Below, piece after piece: positions 10,767 to 23,862 of a DNA stretch of 64,000 nucleotides. The notes beneath the pieces were generated by a model. The model searched no databases and was not told where the DNA came from. It saw only the letters and a list, made by a program, of their open reading frames with translations. The translations under genes were made by a program, and so were the position numbers. The stretch is from NCBI GenBank assembly GCA_963854835.1, contig OY978528.1, forward strand, positions 35,075,335 to 35,139,334, written 5' to 3'. Numbering within the stretch: position 1 is the first letter of the stretch; the number at the start of each line of letters is the position of its first letter. The DNA is from Megamerina dolium (Eukaryota > Arthropoda > Insecta > Diptera > Megamerinidae).

Positions 10767-13700
10767 TACTACGTATATTCAGAAAAAATATTTGGAAAAT
10801 GAAATGTGTTTTCTGAGGTTAGGTATGAAATGTGACCTAAGCAAGTCAAACCAACCTCGGATTCCAGTTCAGCGACCCTAAAGATATATTAGAATTATGA
10901 AAATTTTTATCTCATCTAATGGACAAATCCTCAATCCCAAACGAGATATTGTATATTGATTGTAGACTGCAGCAAATGATGAATTTTCCATCGAAAATAA
11001 TCATGTTTCTAAGTCCACTTCTGAATTAAATTCATCATAGTGTAAAATAACTCGGATAGTTAAAGAATGTATTAAAGATTAGCATGGGTCAGCTTGCAAC
11101 ATTTGTAGAACGAAATAGGATTTAATGCAACACTTTAACCTTAAATGTATGATTTCATTACAGAGAATGACGAAAAACTTTTTCGTATGAATTTCCTCCG
11201 GCAATATTCCATCTGATATCCCCCATAGATCGAGCTTTTTTTAATACTCTAGGACCTCCTTCGTTTATAAATTGCATTTAAAAAGATTTTTGTTGTTGGA
11301 TTTCCGATTGTAATTTTATTACTTAGTATTCGTAAGTAAGTAGAGCCAATTACGATTAGCAATATCTAGGCAATATCACTAGGCAAATATGTGCCCTAGA
11401 AATATTTGTTTTGGTTAAGTGCATTTCTAATTTTGCCGTGGACGCACATATTTGATTAGTGATATCGTTTATAATTAAGGATTAATATTCATGATAGCGC
11501 ATATATCACTGCAGAATTAGTCGTAGTTAGTACTAAGCAGTGTTTATATATACAGGATAAGTTTCAGAAAATAAATCAGTGTGTTCTCTTGTGGTGTTTG
11601 TAACACTTAGACCGGGAAATCGGCAAAAATATGAAACGTAAAAGTAAAATATATGTATTTTTTCCATAGACCAACTAGAAGAATTAAGAAAATCGATGAA
11701 TACCAAATTCAAACCGCCAGATGAATGAATTCTAGATGCCAGTTTCAAATAGTTAGGTATTTTTTGATGCAAAAAGATAAAGCAAGTTGTCTGAAGTCTT
11801 CCCAAACAATATGCTTATTAGTTCATTCTGATACCTTCGTAAAACTAACGCCTGGCGAAATTTAGGAATACAAACATTTCCTTCAATAGTCAGTATCAGT
11901 ATCAGTTCAAGAATGAGTTTCGGTTCCCCTAAGCTTTTAGATAAATCACATACTTCGATGGGATAACAACACTTGACACACGTTAGACTAAACATATCAA
12001 GTTATACTCTAATTTCTATTTCTCTATTTTTTTATACCTTTATTTTTGGGGCGATAAGTTTACGTTGAAGCCATACTGTGATACCAAATTCTTGAATTAG
12101 CTATATTAGTACGATGTTAAATTTAAGAAGAAAACCAACAACAATCACTGCATGCAGGATAATAACATTAATTAGCATGATGAGCGATCAAGTTTTAATG
12201 AACAAAAATCGTTTTTTCTTTTTTTTGTTTGGTTTTTATTAAAGTCCACTTGTAATCAGTGATTGCTTAGCGAATTAATGAAGGGGGGCATACAGCAAGC
12301 TGTGCCTATTGAAATTATATTGACAATGTCGATATTGAGCGCATGTAAACACCGCACGCATGCTAATGTGCACATTGACATGTGTGATAAGAAGGTGTTA
12401 AAAATAATTGTCCAGCATATCTGGCATTGCAAATTGGTTTGAATATAAAAACGATAATAAATACGATATACTTGTAATATAAACTGAAAATGCATGCAAC
12501 ACCTATTACCGTTATGCAAATGAATTACAATTAACAACAAGATCGTACATAGCCAATATATATTAACTATAAATAAACACACACACACACACAACATCTC
12601 ATGCATACACACTGTTGACAACATTCGTATATGCAATATTCCACGAAATGACAAACTCAATTAAATTCTGATATCTACTCACGTATAGTTAATGAACAAC
12701 AATAACAGTATAATCTTACTTCATTACAATAACGCTTACACACATGAAGACGCAGCAACACACAGAGCTGCACAAGTTTAAATGCAACAAGCCGAACAAG
12801 TTGGATCAACAGAGCAACAAATGTGCAACCAACAATCGAATGCAACCAGCTACGCCCCAAAGATCAACAGCAGCAAAATAAAAACAAAGAAAATACAAAT
12901 AAATGCAATAAAATCATCACAACAACAATAAGAAATGCGCGCAACTAAAATATGCACAAACAAATTGAGCAAATAAAATTTCAATTTGCAACATTAACAG
13001 CAACAGCAATGGCATTAACATGAAGAGTATCAACATGATCATCACCATCATCATCAACAACGAATGGATTTTGTACGGCGATGAGTCAAGTGTGTATTTA
13101 AGATTAGCTCAACGGCAACCAGCACTCGTTGAAATGCTACTACAACAACGATAACAACGACGACGTTGACGATGACGACGACGACGACTACATCGAAGAA
13201 TAGGATCATGCTGCTGCAGCAACCACAACTAGTACAAAAAAAAAAACGAAAAAGAGAAACGACATACATGAAGAGTATGCAATAAAGAGCAAGACCAGTA
13301 TTTAAATCAGGTTTTATTGTACATACATTAACGCATGTGCAAAATTGAACAACAACAAAATAAAATACCTCTGATATGTGATGATGCAGCGAAAGACAAA
13401 CAAGCAAACTAAGAAGAATATATAATGCAAGAGAATAACGATGACTCTGAAAAAGCAACAGCAGCAGCAATGTTAACAGATAACAATAAAAAAAAGTTAT
13501 TGACAACGTTGAGTGATGACAATAGCATATTTGGGCGCATCACCACCGTCGTCAGTACCAACGAGAATGTCGTGTTTATATTATAAAATATCATATCAGC
13601 AAATATAATAAAATACCCAAAGAATGTATTGCAACTACAAGCTCTGGGAAACTTTAAGACAAGCTTGTGCTCCAGTATTGGAAGGGACCAACTAATATTG

Positions 13701-16260
13701 AGTGATTCCAAATGTCAAAAACCTTAAGAGATGACACGTCTGGGATTTGTTATAGAGCTCTTCCATAAGCTTCTTCAGAGCAAATTGTCATTACCCAATT
13801 GTCAATTGCAAATTGCTTAATGACTTTATCAATTATTCTCTACAAATTTGCCAATAGGTAGTTTTAAGCTTCCCAATCTATCTCATGGGAAGTTACTCTA
13901 ACTTAGAGCATTAAAATTATTTGTGACAGGATTACCACATACTAACACCACTTACCACAATTTATTTTACCAATAACACACACACGTACACACAGAGCAT
14001 CAAACGCGCATCATCTTTTGATGATGATGATGATAATGATCTGTTTATTCTTAGCTTAGTGTTTCCTTTTTTTGAATTCTGTTATTTATTTTTTGCCCCA
14101 TCATGTATGATATTTTATTACTGTCGCTGATCTTGTTGTTGTAAAAAGAATGAAAGAACAACACCACCATCGACAACATCAATGCAATTCAAATAAGATC
14201 GATGTCGTTGTCATTTGATGTCTTCTCAGCCGTTGCTTCACAGTTGGATATAACACGAAAAATAAAACAAACAAAAAAAAACAAAAATAAGCCATACTCA
14301 TCAAATTTCTAAAGAAATGTCAATTTGTGTGGCTTCCAAAGCCCTTGAAAATAATGATAAAAAAAGGTATAAAATATAGATACGTTAAGTAAGTGCGACA
14401 AATTCTTGTGAAATTATAAATTTCAATAATTTTTTGAATTTCAATGCAAATACATATAATACAAGATACCTATGTTTATAAATATCTGTCTACTTATCGT
14501 CTTATTCGAGTCAATTTATATCATGTGGAAAATCGATCACTGACCAATATTATCATAATATCAATCTAACCAATAAATATATAATCGCAAGGATTGAAAC
14601 AATATCCTAACCTCATCCTCCAGAAGAATATGAGAACCTCAAGAATTTTTAATTTTTCGAATTTTTAATTTTTGTTTGATAAAATATTGCTAACCCGAAA
14701 GGATTCTGCATCTGTCGCATCAGCATCTACATTATTGTAATATGATAAGCCAATCTTATGAAAATGCCTGTTTCTCAATATATGTATCACCCTCTTTTCC
14801 ACAATTATTATTACAAACATCACACTGTTGCAAAAATCCTACTGGACTGTTCTATTATTGTCAACAATCATTACAACTGCTATGGCTGCTGATACTATTT
14901 TAGTACTCGTGGACACTATTTTTTTTTCTGTTTTTTTTTTTTTGTTTTTCTTGTAATTCTCATACCAGTATTATCCAATAATTTTGCTTTCTTTGCGAAT
15001 AAGAAAAATATAAAACAGACTAAAACAAAAACCAAAATAACACCAGTTTACCTTCATCACGGTCAGTCAGATTGATGTTGTTGAGCTTCTTTAAAAAAAC
15101 CTGTATATATTGTATTTAATAGTGATCATAGTTTGTTGGTACCTACCTAGTGCAGTTTCTGATGTCATTGACAAGCGTATATTTGATCGTTTATATTAGT
15201 ACTTTATGTACGTATACTTGTGTAATTAAACCATAGTAATAATATCACACCAAAGAGCATACATGCAAACTGCATGCATTTTAAACGCGGGCGTTTAAAT
15301 TGCAATTTTTCACTTAAGAGGCGTTCAAACTTGTCGTCGTTATACTATGTATGTATGCATAGGTAGAGGTACCTTGTCACTATTTGTATCATCGATGGAT
15401 ATTTTAAAGAAACTATTGTACGTGCATAGTGCTACTACTTAGTTACTACTGACAGTACTATAAATATGTAGGTATGTGGAAATAATAAACTAGTGTCCTT
15501 GAAATAATTGTTAATTATGTGCTATATGTGATGATGTTGATGTTGTTGATTACGATGAACATGATGATGATGCTATAAGGCGTGGATAAATTTTACATAA
15601 ATATAGTATATTTACAATACATTCACAAGTGTGCTTTTATAAGACACAGTATAAATTCGTTCAACCGAATTCACAGTAATCAGTTAAACTTTTGGCAAAG
15701 TAAAGAACGAACGAGGCTTTAAGTAATACTACATCCCAAAGAAAAGTAATTTTATGTGAATACATATTTATAATAATAATGTAATAACCTCATCCGAACT
15801 ATAGTAACTACTACAAGAGTCATAACATTTATACCTACAAGAGCAGACAGGTAGCCCAGTACAATCATACGAACATATTTATGAGTGTGCCTTCTGAACA
15901 CATAGATACATAGTCATACTTACATACACTCACTAATTTATTCATATGTTGGTATGTACATGCTTTAATAGCAAATTGTTCACAATTTATTTAGCGAGTA
16001 ATTGTGCATTAGAAATATGTACGCAATTTCGCATTTGAAACTGCTCAATTTTTGACTTCAACAAAGAGACTAATATAATTAAAACATCCCACATCATCAT
16101 CACCACATCCCATCATAATTAGACACCTCACACAATGATCGCTGATGTTATTTCATTAGTAGCCGTCACCGCTAGTATTAAATACATATTTTATATAGTA
16201 CGATAGGTACATAAATGATATATTGTATGGTAACCAAAAATATAGCATATTTATTATACG

Positions 16261-16280
16261 TGTGTGTGTGTGTGTGTGTG
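16261..16280. repeat. (TG)n microsatellite
   Basis: Ten uninterrupted TG dinucleotides. Confidence 0.95.
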
Positions 16281-16412
16281 GATTTGAGAATATAAATGTA
16301 TACATATTCGTGTGCCTTTGCGCGTTTATTTTTAATGCATTTGCTTGGCATCTGTTTAATAAATATTTTCAACACTGCTATTTTAATGAAATTTATATAC
16401 TCTCACTTTCCT

Positions 16413-16440
16413 TCTCTCTCTCTCTCTCTCTATCTCTCTT
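16413..16440. repeat. (TC)n microsatellite with one interruption
   Basis: TC dinucleotides with a single TATC interruption. Confidence 0.9.
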
Positions 16441-16711
16441 TATACGTGAAAAAACTTTTATAGAATGCTGCTGTGACCTCACAACACAAGCACAATAATG
16501 TGTTGATATTATTATGTTGAATTCTTTTTTATTTGAGTGAATAACAGAAAATCTTATATACAAATAATTTGTCAAATAAATATTTTTTAATATGCGAGTG
16601 ACTGTACACAAACATGTACGAGCCTAGGTAGAAATTTCACTGTACATATATATATATTATGAAGTGATTAATTTTATGTCACAAATTGGGCACAAAATTT
16701 GATGGTGATGA

Positions 16712-16742
<31 letters not shown>

Positions 16743-16743
16743 G
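16712..16743. repeat. (GTT)n microsatellite
   Basis: About ten GTT triplets, next to GATGATG triplets on the 5' side and GCTGATGCTGTTGTT on the 3' side. Confidence 0.95.
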
Positions 16744-17111
16744 CTATAGCTGATGCTGTTGTTAAATATTAATTTAATTTTCTATTTTAAATATTAAACT
16801 CCTGAGTTTTTCTTCTTCTTCGTCTTCTTTTCATTCACGATCCAAGTAAAATTAATTATACGCATAATTATTACTCATACGTCAAGAAAACCAAACCACA
16901 ACTACGTAGGTATATTATAAATGTGATAAATCTATTGTTGGCAAATCGAAGGAAAGTTTTCAACAACATGTGAATTGCGCAGTTTTAAATAGTCATGTTT
17001 TACTTGAAATGATTCATATTACGCAGACTAATATTTCAGGATTTATGCTAGGCAACAGGATTACCCCGTTGTATTGAGACAAATTTAAATGAGCTCCATT
17101 AAGGTGCTTTT

Positions 17112-17219
17112 TGAAAGAAAATTCTTTTCTATATGAAAATCGTACTTCAGCCGGGAATTTTACCCACAACCTTGCTCTCACAAAGACAATACACTTACCA
17201 CAGAGCTACGACTCCCCCA
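17112..17219 (-). mobile_element. tRNA-derived SINE relic, copy F (head only)
   Basis: On the minus strand this reads as a tRNA-like head with a box A (TAGCTCTGTGG) and a degenerate box B (GGTTGTGGGTAAAATTCCC). It is followed by the start of a body (CCGGCTGAAGTACGATTTTC) resembling copies A-E. It is more diverged in the anticodon arm than the other copies, so it may be an older or sister family. The 3' part is absent. Confidence 0.6.
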
Positions 17220-18753
17220 ACCAGTATAAATGTGATTGCTTTCTTGAAATTTATGAAGAAAAATAGCTGTCACCGATTCACGTCATTACAAGTTTTATTT
17301 ATATTTTAATATTCACATATTTTTTGTTTTTCGCACACATCACATTAGAAATGACAAACCAACGACATCATGGCAAGGATCTGAAAAAAATTATTATTCC
17401 TAATACATCTAATCTTACATTACCCAACGAATTTGATATTTCTTTCATTGAAAAAATACCAACGAATAACTTCAGCATCTTAAAATAAATTTTTATTGAA
17501 ATTATTCAATAATTCTAACCTACACATAATAATTTTCTCTAAAATACATCAAAATTTTCTACAATTTTCAAACAGAAATCTTGAAGTAAAACCAAAATAA
17601 TAAATACGTATCAAATAAATATTTGTTTGAAATTTGTATAATTTTGTATACAATTAGCATCACTGCCAGAGATTGAATAGGTAGCTAGCTAGCTATCAAT
17701 AGTGAAAAAAAAATCAATAAATAAAAAGCTAAAAATATTGACTAATAGAATTTTGTTGGTGAATTTTATTTATTTTCTTCTGCTTTTAATTTAATTTATT
17801 TTTTCCTACATATACATATCTATGTGCGCATATGTATGTATACATTTTCAATATTCATACTTTTGCAATACAAATTTAGGATTTTTTTAATATAAAGTAT
17901 ACCTACAGCAACTATTTGTATATACATCATGCTTCTACATATAATCGTATTATGTACACCCATAAAAGAATTTTTTTTTTTTTTTAATTAATTTATTTTC
18001 CATTTTAATGCACATGAAACGTGTAATAGTAAAAATATTACTTAATCATATTCTAGATTAATTTAGTAAATATAACGTAAACACCCTGTACATTCCAACA
18101 CATATGTTTACATATTCTTTAGATATTATTATGCATATTTGCCATGTGGCATTTTCACATTGTTATTGAGGTGGGGTATTGAGGTGATCATTGGCACTGA
18201 TGATGGCGCGCACTCAAAACGTTTCATTCTCACATTGGCATACATGTGTAAGCCAAAGCAGCATATAATATCACTGGCACTTATTTTGGAAACTTGTTAT
18301 TGTTGTTTGATATCTAAACAAGCTGCTTATTGACTTATATGTACAGCGGCAACTACATACTGTGAGTGTATGCAAGTAGATGCTATTGCTATTGCTACAT
18401 CAATCCAATGATATTCGTACAAATACGTATGTACACACACATGTATATTTGCACAATCATTTGCCGCCAATTTTCAGTTGATTTTCATTTAATTTATTAG
18501 TATTTTATTTTTCAAAACATTTATTAATTTTATTTAGAATTCTTTCAGTGGATCTAACTAAATGACTGACTGATTATCTTAACATTGTATTGCGGTAGTG
18601 TGGTAATACGTATGTACAGTCACAGTCATACAGTAGCTATGACTACAAGTTTGTGTACTACATAAATGTACGAATGCACGTTACTATATGTATTTACATG
18701 TGTATGGTACTATTTGTTGAAATTATATTTGCTCTTATTGTTGTTTTATGTGA

Positions 18754-18773
18754 ACACACACACACACACACAC
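18754..18773. repeat. (AC)n microsatellite
   Basis: About ten AC dinucleotides, followed by CGCGCTCACGCACA. Confidence 0.9.
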
Positions 18774-19175
18774 GCGCTCACGCACATACGAAAATAATGG
18801 ATTTACAAAATCCGCAATTTATTCGCACTTTGATCAGTTGTGTGTTTATATACATATTGTATATAGTGTGGTATATTTGTATTTATTTATAGCAATATGT
18901 TGCTGTTGCTATTGACTTCTTTGCATCCATTTAAATTAGAATTTAATTTGTTAATTTTAATATTGGCAATATGCTTGCTCATTTATAGGCATACTCATAT
19001 GTACATATTGTAATATATTAATTATGGTTTTAATTTGTATCATTATTTACTCTACACATAAAGAGTCAGGAACATGTTGAGTTTGTTGCTTTCATATTTC
19101 ACATCCAATAGAAGATGAAAATCATCCATTTAAGTCGATCTGACCATGTTTATATATCTATCGTATGATAGCTGT

Positions 19176-19209
19176 CGAAATTATCACCGAAAATTCGGTG
19201 ATAATTTCG
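19176..19209. repeat. Perfect 16-bp palindrome with 2-base spacer
   Basis: Left arm CGAAATTATCACCGAA (19176-19191), spacer AA, right arm TTCGGTGATAATTTCG (19194-19209). The arms are fully complementary and not built from a simple repeat, unlike most hairpins in this window. Confidence 0.9.
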
Positions 19210-20672
19210 GCTTAAAAATATTTTCGAAATATTGCTCAAACAATGACCAAAAAATGTGGCAGCTTCATTTACCACGTTAATTTCACATTCATTCATTATT
19301 TTGTCTACATTTCGCATGGAATAATATATAATAATCAAATATTTTATACATTAATTACACTTTATTATTCAAGATGATTTATTCCATATCAAGGACAATA
19401 ATATCATCTCTTCTTATATACAATATACTCGTACATATATTTGCGTATATGTACATCATCTTTGCGCTATCTTGAACGATATCATTGCCACCAACACCGG
19501 CACCATCATCATCTACATCATCATCTACATCAAAATCATCGTCATCATCATCATTCCATACAAATTTTGTGATACATCATTGCATGCTTGAGCTATTGAG
19601 CGCATACCCAGTTCATTATGCGCTCACGCACATACTTATGAGTTTACAAGTAATCAGTAGCGACGTCCAACCGGCAAACAATTGCCAATATATCGTCATA
19701 TATGTTACGTATAATAGTTTCAGTTGCATTGCTCATATTGAAGATATTTATGTCTGTAGAGATAATACATGTATGAATATATGTATGAAGATGTACAAAT
19801 ATAAATCAACTACTTTGCACTTTGCCAGATACTTAACGCGTAGATATTTACAAGTCATGCTTGCTGCAAATTGCGTATATCGAATGTGAGTGAATCAAGT
19901 GAGCAATGCGTAAACAGAGACAAACAACGAGACAACAATCGACTAATTGTATGTACTATGAACAGAGTTGGGTAATAAATTGTTTATTATTTTATTTTAT
20001 TATTATTATTATTATTGTTTACTCAGAAGTATCTATGAATATTTTCTTCTTCTGACAACATGAGTACATACAAATATTATGATTATAGCTGATTTGATTT
20101 AATTGTCTAATTTAACACACATCTTCAAAAGACTATGTAAAAGAGTGATCAGTTTTGAGATGATCAAGAAAATATTCAAACAAAAGTAGTCACTAGAAAC
20201 TTTGCAAACTTAAAAAGGTTGTCTGAATTGCCAATTCTTTTGGATATTTTGAGTGAACACACCTAAATTAATAGTGCAACTAGAAGCGAGTTTATTAATT
20301 AGTAATCGTAACCGCCGCAGCCATAACACTACTGTTCAATGCGTTAGTGTTCTATATATGAGTCCTTAGTTCGCGAGAAAGAAATTCAGTAGTAAAAGAA
20401 AAATGTATTCTTTCAGATGGTGCGCAATTGTTAGCTATTCTCATTTTGAACTCAGTAACAAACTGCCATGGAAAAATTATCTTTTAAAAGGCTTCTGCGG
20501 GCTTAAGCTCAGAAAAAGTGATACCACAGCGGTTCAATCGTTCGAAATTTCTTCCAATACTGACTAAATTTAATACACACAGAAATTGTAATTTAATTGA
20601 TTTTGCCCATGTCTGACTATGAGTGTGTCCACACAAATGTGAATGAGTTGATCTGTGTCTATATCTTAATAC

Positions 20673-20702
20673 GAGTACACATATAAACGTATATGTGTAC
20701 TC
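20673..20702. repeat. Perfect 13-bp hairpin
   Basis: Arms GAGTACACATATA (20673-20685) and TATATGTGTACTC (20690-20702) flank the loop AACG. The arms are partly alternating purine-pyrimidine, which makes chance formation easier than for the 19176 palindrome. Confidence 0.85.
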
Positions 20703-21049
20703 ATCAAAATAATATGCATATGTACCTACTATGTATGTACGAGTATTATGAAAATACGTGCATGATGATCATATCCTCAATGTCTGAATCCATATGAAAA
20801 TGTGAATATATCTATACATCATGCAATATACAACATATTTATATACAGAGCAACAACACCAACAACAACAAAAACAGCAATAATACAATTTAGCGACAAT
20901 ACTGTGATCAGCATCGGCGGCAACGGCAATTTGTAATATATATTTAGCCAATTTTCAACGCTTGTTGACAAAACTGTCAGCAGCAACAGCAGCAGCAGCA
21001 TGAAAAGTGCATCGAAGACAGCAACAACAAAAACTGTTTAAAAATAAAC

Positions 21050-21082
<33 letters not shown>
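21050..21082. repeat. (AC)n microsatellite
   Basis: About 16 AC dinucleotides followed by ATATATAT. Confidence 0.95.
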
Positions 21083-21090
<8 letters not shown>

Positions 21091-21770
21091 GCAAGTAAGA
21101 TGCGTTCAGTATTGATGCAAATTTTTGCAGTGTTCATATATCTTAAATGTCGTGTTGTTATTTTTATTGTCGGCAATGTTGTCCGCTAGTGATGTTGGCT
21201 ACATTTGGTTGACAGCATATGTTGATAATACTATGTACTATGTATATACGAGTATCTGCATATAGATACGTATATATGTACCTACGTATTTTTTTTTTTT
21301 TTTTTGTTTTCTTTCTGTGTGCTCGTGTACAAATTGTATATTATTATTGTCGTTTCGTTGTTTTATTTCCTTTGCAGATTTATTTTTAGATATGCCTACA
21401 TACATATAAACATACATGCACATGTACGCCGATCTTATAATAATTTCATTAAATTCATTTTTCACATCTTTTTTAATAAAGCTGAAAATTGTGAGTTTTA
21501 TTTGAAATAAAAATAATTTTGTAAAATGGCATGCACATAAATAGGTAAGTTATAAATGGATGTATCTAATTTAATGAAAATATAAAATTTGTATACCTTA
21601 TAGGTAGGCGTGTACCAATAGATCGGCCCAGGCCAGGCAAAATTTATTTGTACGATAGTTATGTTAGCATATGCAAATCGTTTCACTGTTTTAAGAATAA
21701 TAACCACATTTTTGTTATAAAATTGTAGCGCCTATTGCTTAATACTCCTCGGTGATAGTCACACAAAAAT

Positions 21771-22082
21771 ATGTTTTCTGATACAAAGAAAATAGACACT
21801 ATAGGATTCGAAGAAGCTAAGCCCAGCGTCTCTAAAGGTACACCCCTACCCTCGTCCGTGGTTATGGACGATCTAATCCAAGTCGTAACTGTGGAGGGAT
21901 TTGAAACGGTTGGTTATGGGGATGACCTTGCAATCGCGATCAGTGGCATAGATGGACATACCTTCTCTTATATGCTCCAAATTGCAATAGAAATCATAGA
22001 AAAATTGTATGTTAGACATGGATTTTCAGTCAACCCCAGCAAAACCACAATTATCCCTTTCACCAAACAACTAAAGTTTTAG
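21771..22082 (+). pseudogene. RT palm remnant with YGDD in the catalytic box
   Basis: This 103-codon frame spans the RT segment just before the catalytic box through motif D (SVNPSKTTIIPFTK). The usual YADD of LINE RTs reads YGDD here. Both catalytic Asp residues are kept and Gly is tolerated in other reverse transcriptases, so the change may be neutral drift after death. The frame is closed by a stop at 22080. The N-terminal fingers region is not recognisable upstream. Confidence 0.7.
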
Positions 22083-23012
22083 GTAAAGAAAATGCAAATT
22101 TTTGGAGATGACTTAAAATTCTCCATTCAATTCAGATAGTAAACTAAACTGGAAGCTCCATAATCCCATCCCGAAATGGATGAACTCGCTTTACCCTCTA
22201 TTAGTTTTTCCAACCATCACATGACTTTAGTATGGTGAAGAAAACCACAAAAATAACTACTGCCAAAACCACTGCCATTAGAACCACTAAACGTTATTTT
22301 AGGATCAATCCCGTTGAAACTAAATGTACAAGTGAACGCAATCATTAGCATTAACAGATTGCTGCATGGAAGTGTTATTGATTATAACATGAATGCATCA
22401 GGTCATTTATCAACATTAAAGAATAGGATACCAGATAGAGGCCTTTAGACGAATACCGTTTAGATAAAAAATACAAAATTTGTATGCCCGACACGACACC
22501 CGAAAAGGGTGTCCTTTAAATCTGTGAGGACATTGTCTGGTACATTGATGGGTGCACGACTTAAGAATGCGCTGGAGCTACGACATATTGTTCTGAGATT
22601 CAACTATCGATCAGTGTTGAAACAACAACAACAAACGGACTGTCTGGCAAAAATATATGCTATTAATCTCTGCCTCTCTGCATCGTACAAAGAAAGTTTG
22701 CAATTACCCCTCCTCTAATTTGAAAGCTTACTTCGCCTTCGGCGATTCCTAAACGCAGCCAAAATCGACTTTTCTTCATAATTCTTTTATTTTTTACTCG
22801 ATGTGATATATCGTTTAAAAGATAACGTATTTACGTGACCCAATTTAATGTCAAAGGAAAAGAAACAAAATAATAATTATCATGTTAGATAGCGAGGCGG
22901 TAATTAAGGCACTAAACAAGAAACAGTAGATGTCATCCAAAATCTTTGTAGAGGGATTAAAATAATACTACACTGGATTCCAGAACAATATTGGTGGCTG
23001 CAAATCAGCCCT

Positions 23013-23315
23013 ATGGACCTGAGCCAATACTCAGGTGTTAACAAATCCTATTACAAACAGTGGCCCAAAAATGCAGTTTTAGTAAAATCAAATAGAAAAT
23101 GGAACAATATCGTCAGACAAAAATGTTCCAAGTTATTCAGAAAGGAAATGAAAATATTTATTAGAACTGAGCAGATCAGAACTACAACAGGGATGATCAG
23201 AGGTCACTGTCTACTAAAGAAGCATAAGAAACGCTTAGGACTCACTGACAGTAAAATGTGCAGATTTTGCATGAAGGATAAAGAAACCTTCATACACTTA
23301 ATTCAGATTGCCTAG
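23013..23315 (+). pseudogene. C-terminal knuckle region of LINE ORF2
   Basis: The frame contains IRTTTGMIRGHCLLKKHKKR and CRFCMKDKETFIHLIQIA, the tail seen after RNase H in I/LOA-type elements. The knuckle keeps CX2C and His, but the final Cys is replaced (IQIA before the stop). Confidence 0.75.
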
Positions 23316-23862
23316 CTTTAATTTTAACAAAGAGGCAGACAGTAGGCATTCAAGTAATTCATCAAGTTCGTTGATAAAATTATAGGAAGCAATCTCTTCC
23401 AATAATTCAAGGACAGACATAATAGTGCAGGTATGGACGCAGTGCTTCTTGCTGACGATGGACCGAACACAACTCCATTAGTATTATTGTGTAAGTTGTA
23501 TTTGAACAAGATTGTAAAGGACGTACTTATAGGCGGACAGCATTTAAAAGATACAAATTATAATATTTCTATAAGGAATTAGGGTAGTTTAATTATCGTG
23601 TGTTCGAATACATACCAAGGCACATGAACACAATACAATAACCACACAGCTTGGATGTTTAATTTATAACTATATTCTACGGAAATTTACACTAAAAACG
23701 AATTGATTAGAATTGACTAGTGAAGCCGCTTATAAATATATGCCATCAGTAGAATAAAAACAAATGCATATAATAATTCAATAGGAAAAAGAAAATGTCA
23801 AATGACAACATTTTATATTTAAAAATTCCTACTCAAAAAAAATTTTAATAACAAAATATAAG

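Larger units (their letters stand above)
10769..17111. other. 6.3 kb of spacer without recognisable genes
   Basis: This is AT-rich sequence with CAA, GAC/GAT and CA repeats (for example 12576-12594 (CA)n and 13155-13190 GACGAC). Open frames on the minus strand at 12256-12660, 13054-13506 and 13409-13711 are runs of Leu, Val, Cys and Phe produced by complementing CAA/GAC repeats, and they show no domain. A short palindrome with TTTAAACGC arms and a GG centre lies at about 15280-15300. Poly-T and poly-A runs are frequent. Confidence 0.55.
17220..21770. other. Spacer without recognisable genes
   Basis: AT-rich spacer with microsatellites. A CAT/ATC triplet region at 19495-19560 gives a Ser/Thr-rich frame at 19485-19889 that looks compositional. 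Two strong palindromes are listed separately. Poly-T runs lie near 17970 and 21290. Confidence 0.55.
21771..23340 (+). mobile_element. RNase H-bearing LINE relic (I/LOA-like)
   Basis: A decayed copy read on the + strand. The RT palm carries GFETVGYGDDLAIAISG (about 21900-21950), GFSVNPSKTTIIPFTK (22020-22070), then SDSKLNWKLH (about 22133) of the thumb. RNase H motifs appear as WYIDGCTT (about 22540) and SGKNICY (about 22645). A further one is LDSEAVIKALNKKQ (about 22883), with WIPEQ near 22976. The C-terminal knuckle region runs 23013-23315 (RGHCLLKKHKKRLGL, MCRFCMKDKETFIHL). Stops and indels occur throughout. The 5' half is missing. Confidence 0.8.

Noticed and set aside
13054..13711. Long minus-strand Leu/Val-rich frames as membrane proteins
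   Set aside because: They are the complement of CAA, GAC and AAC repeats; hydrophobic runs follow from composition.
19485..19889. 134-codon frame with Pro/Ser-rich start
   Set aside because: The start is translated CAT/ATC triplet repeat and the remainder has no recognisable domain or conservation clue.
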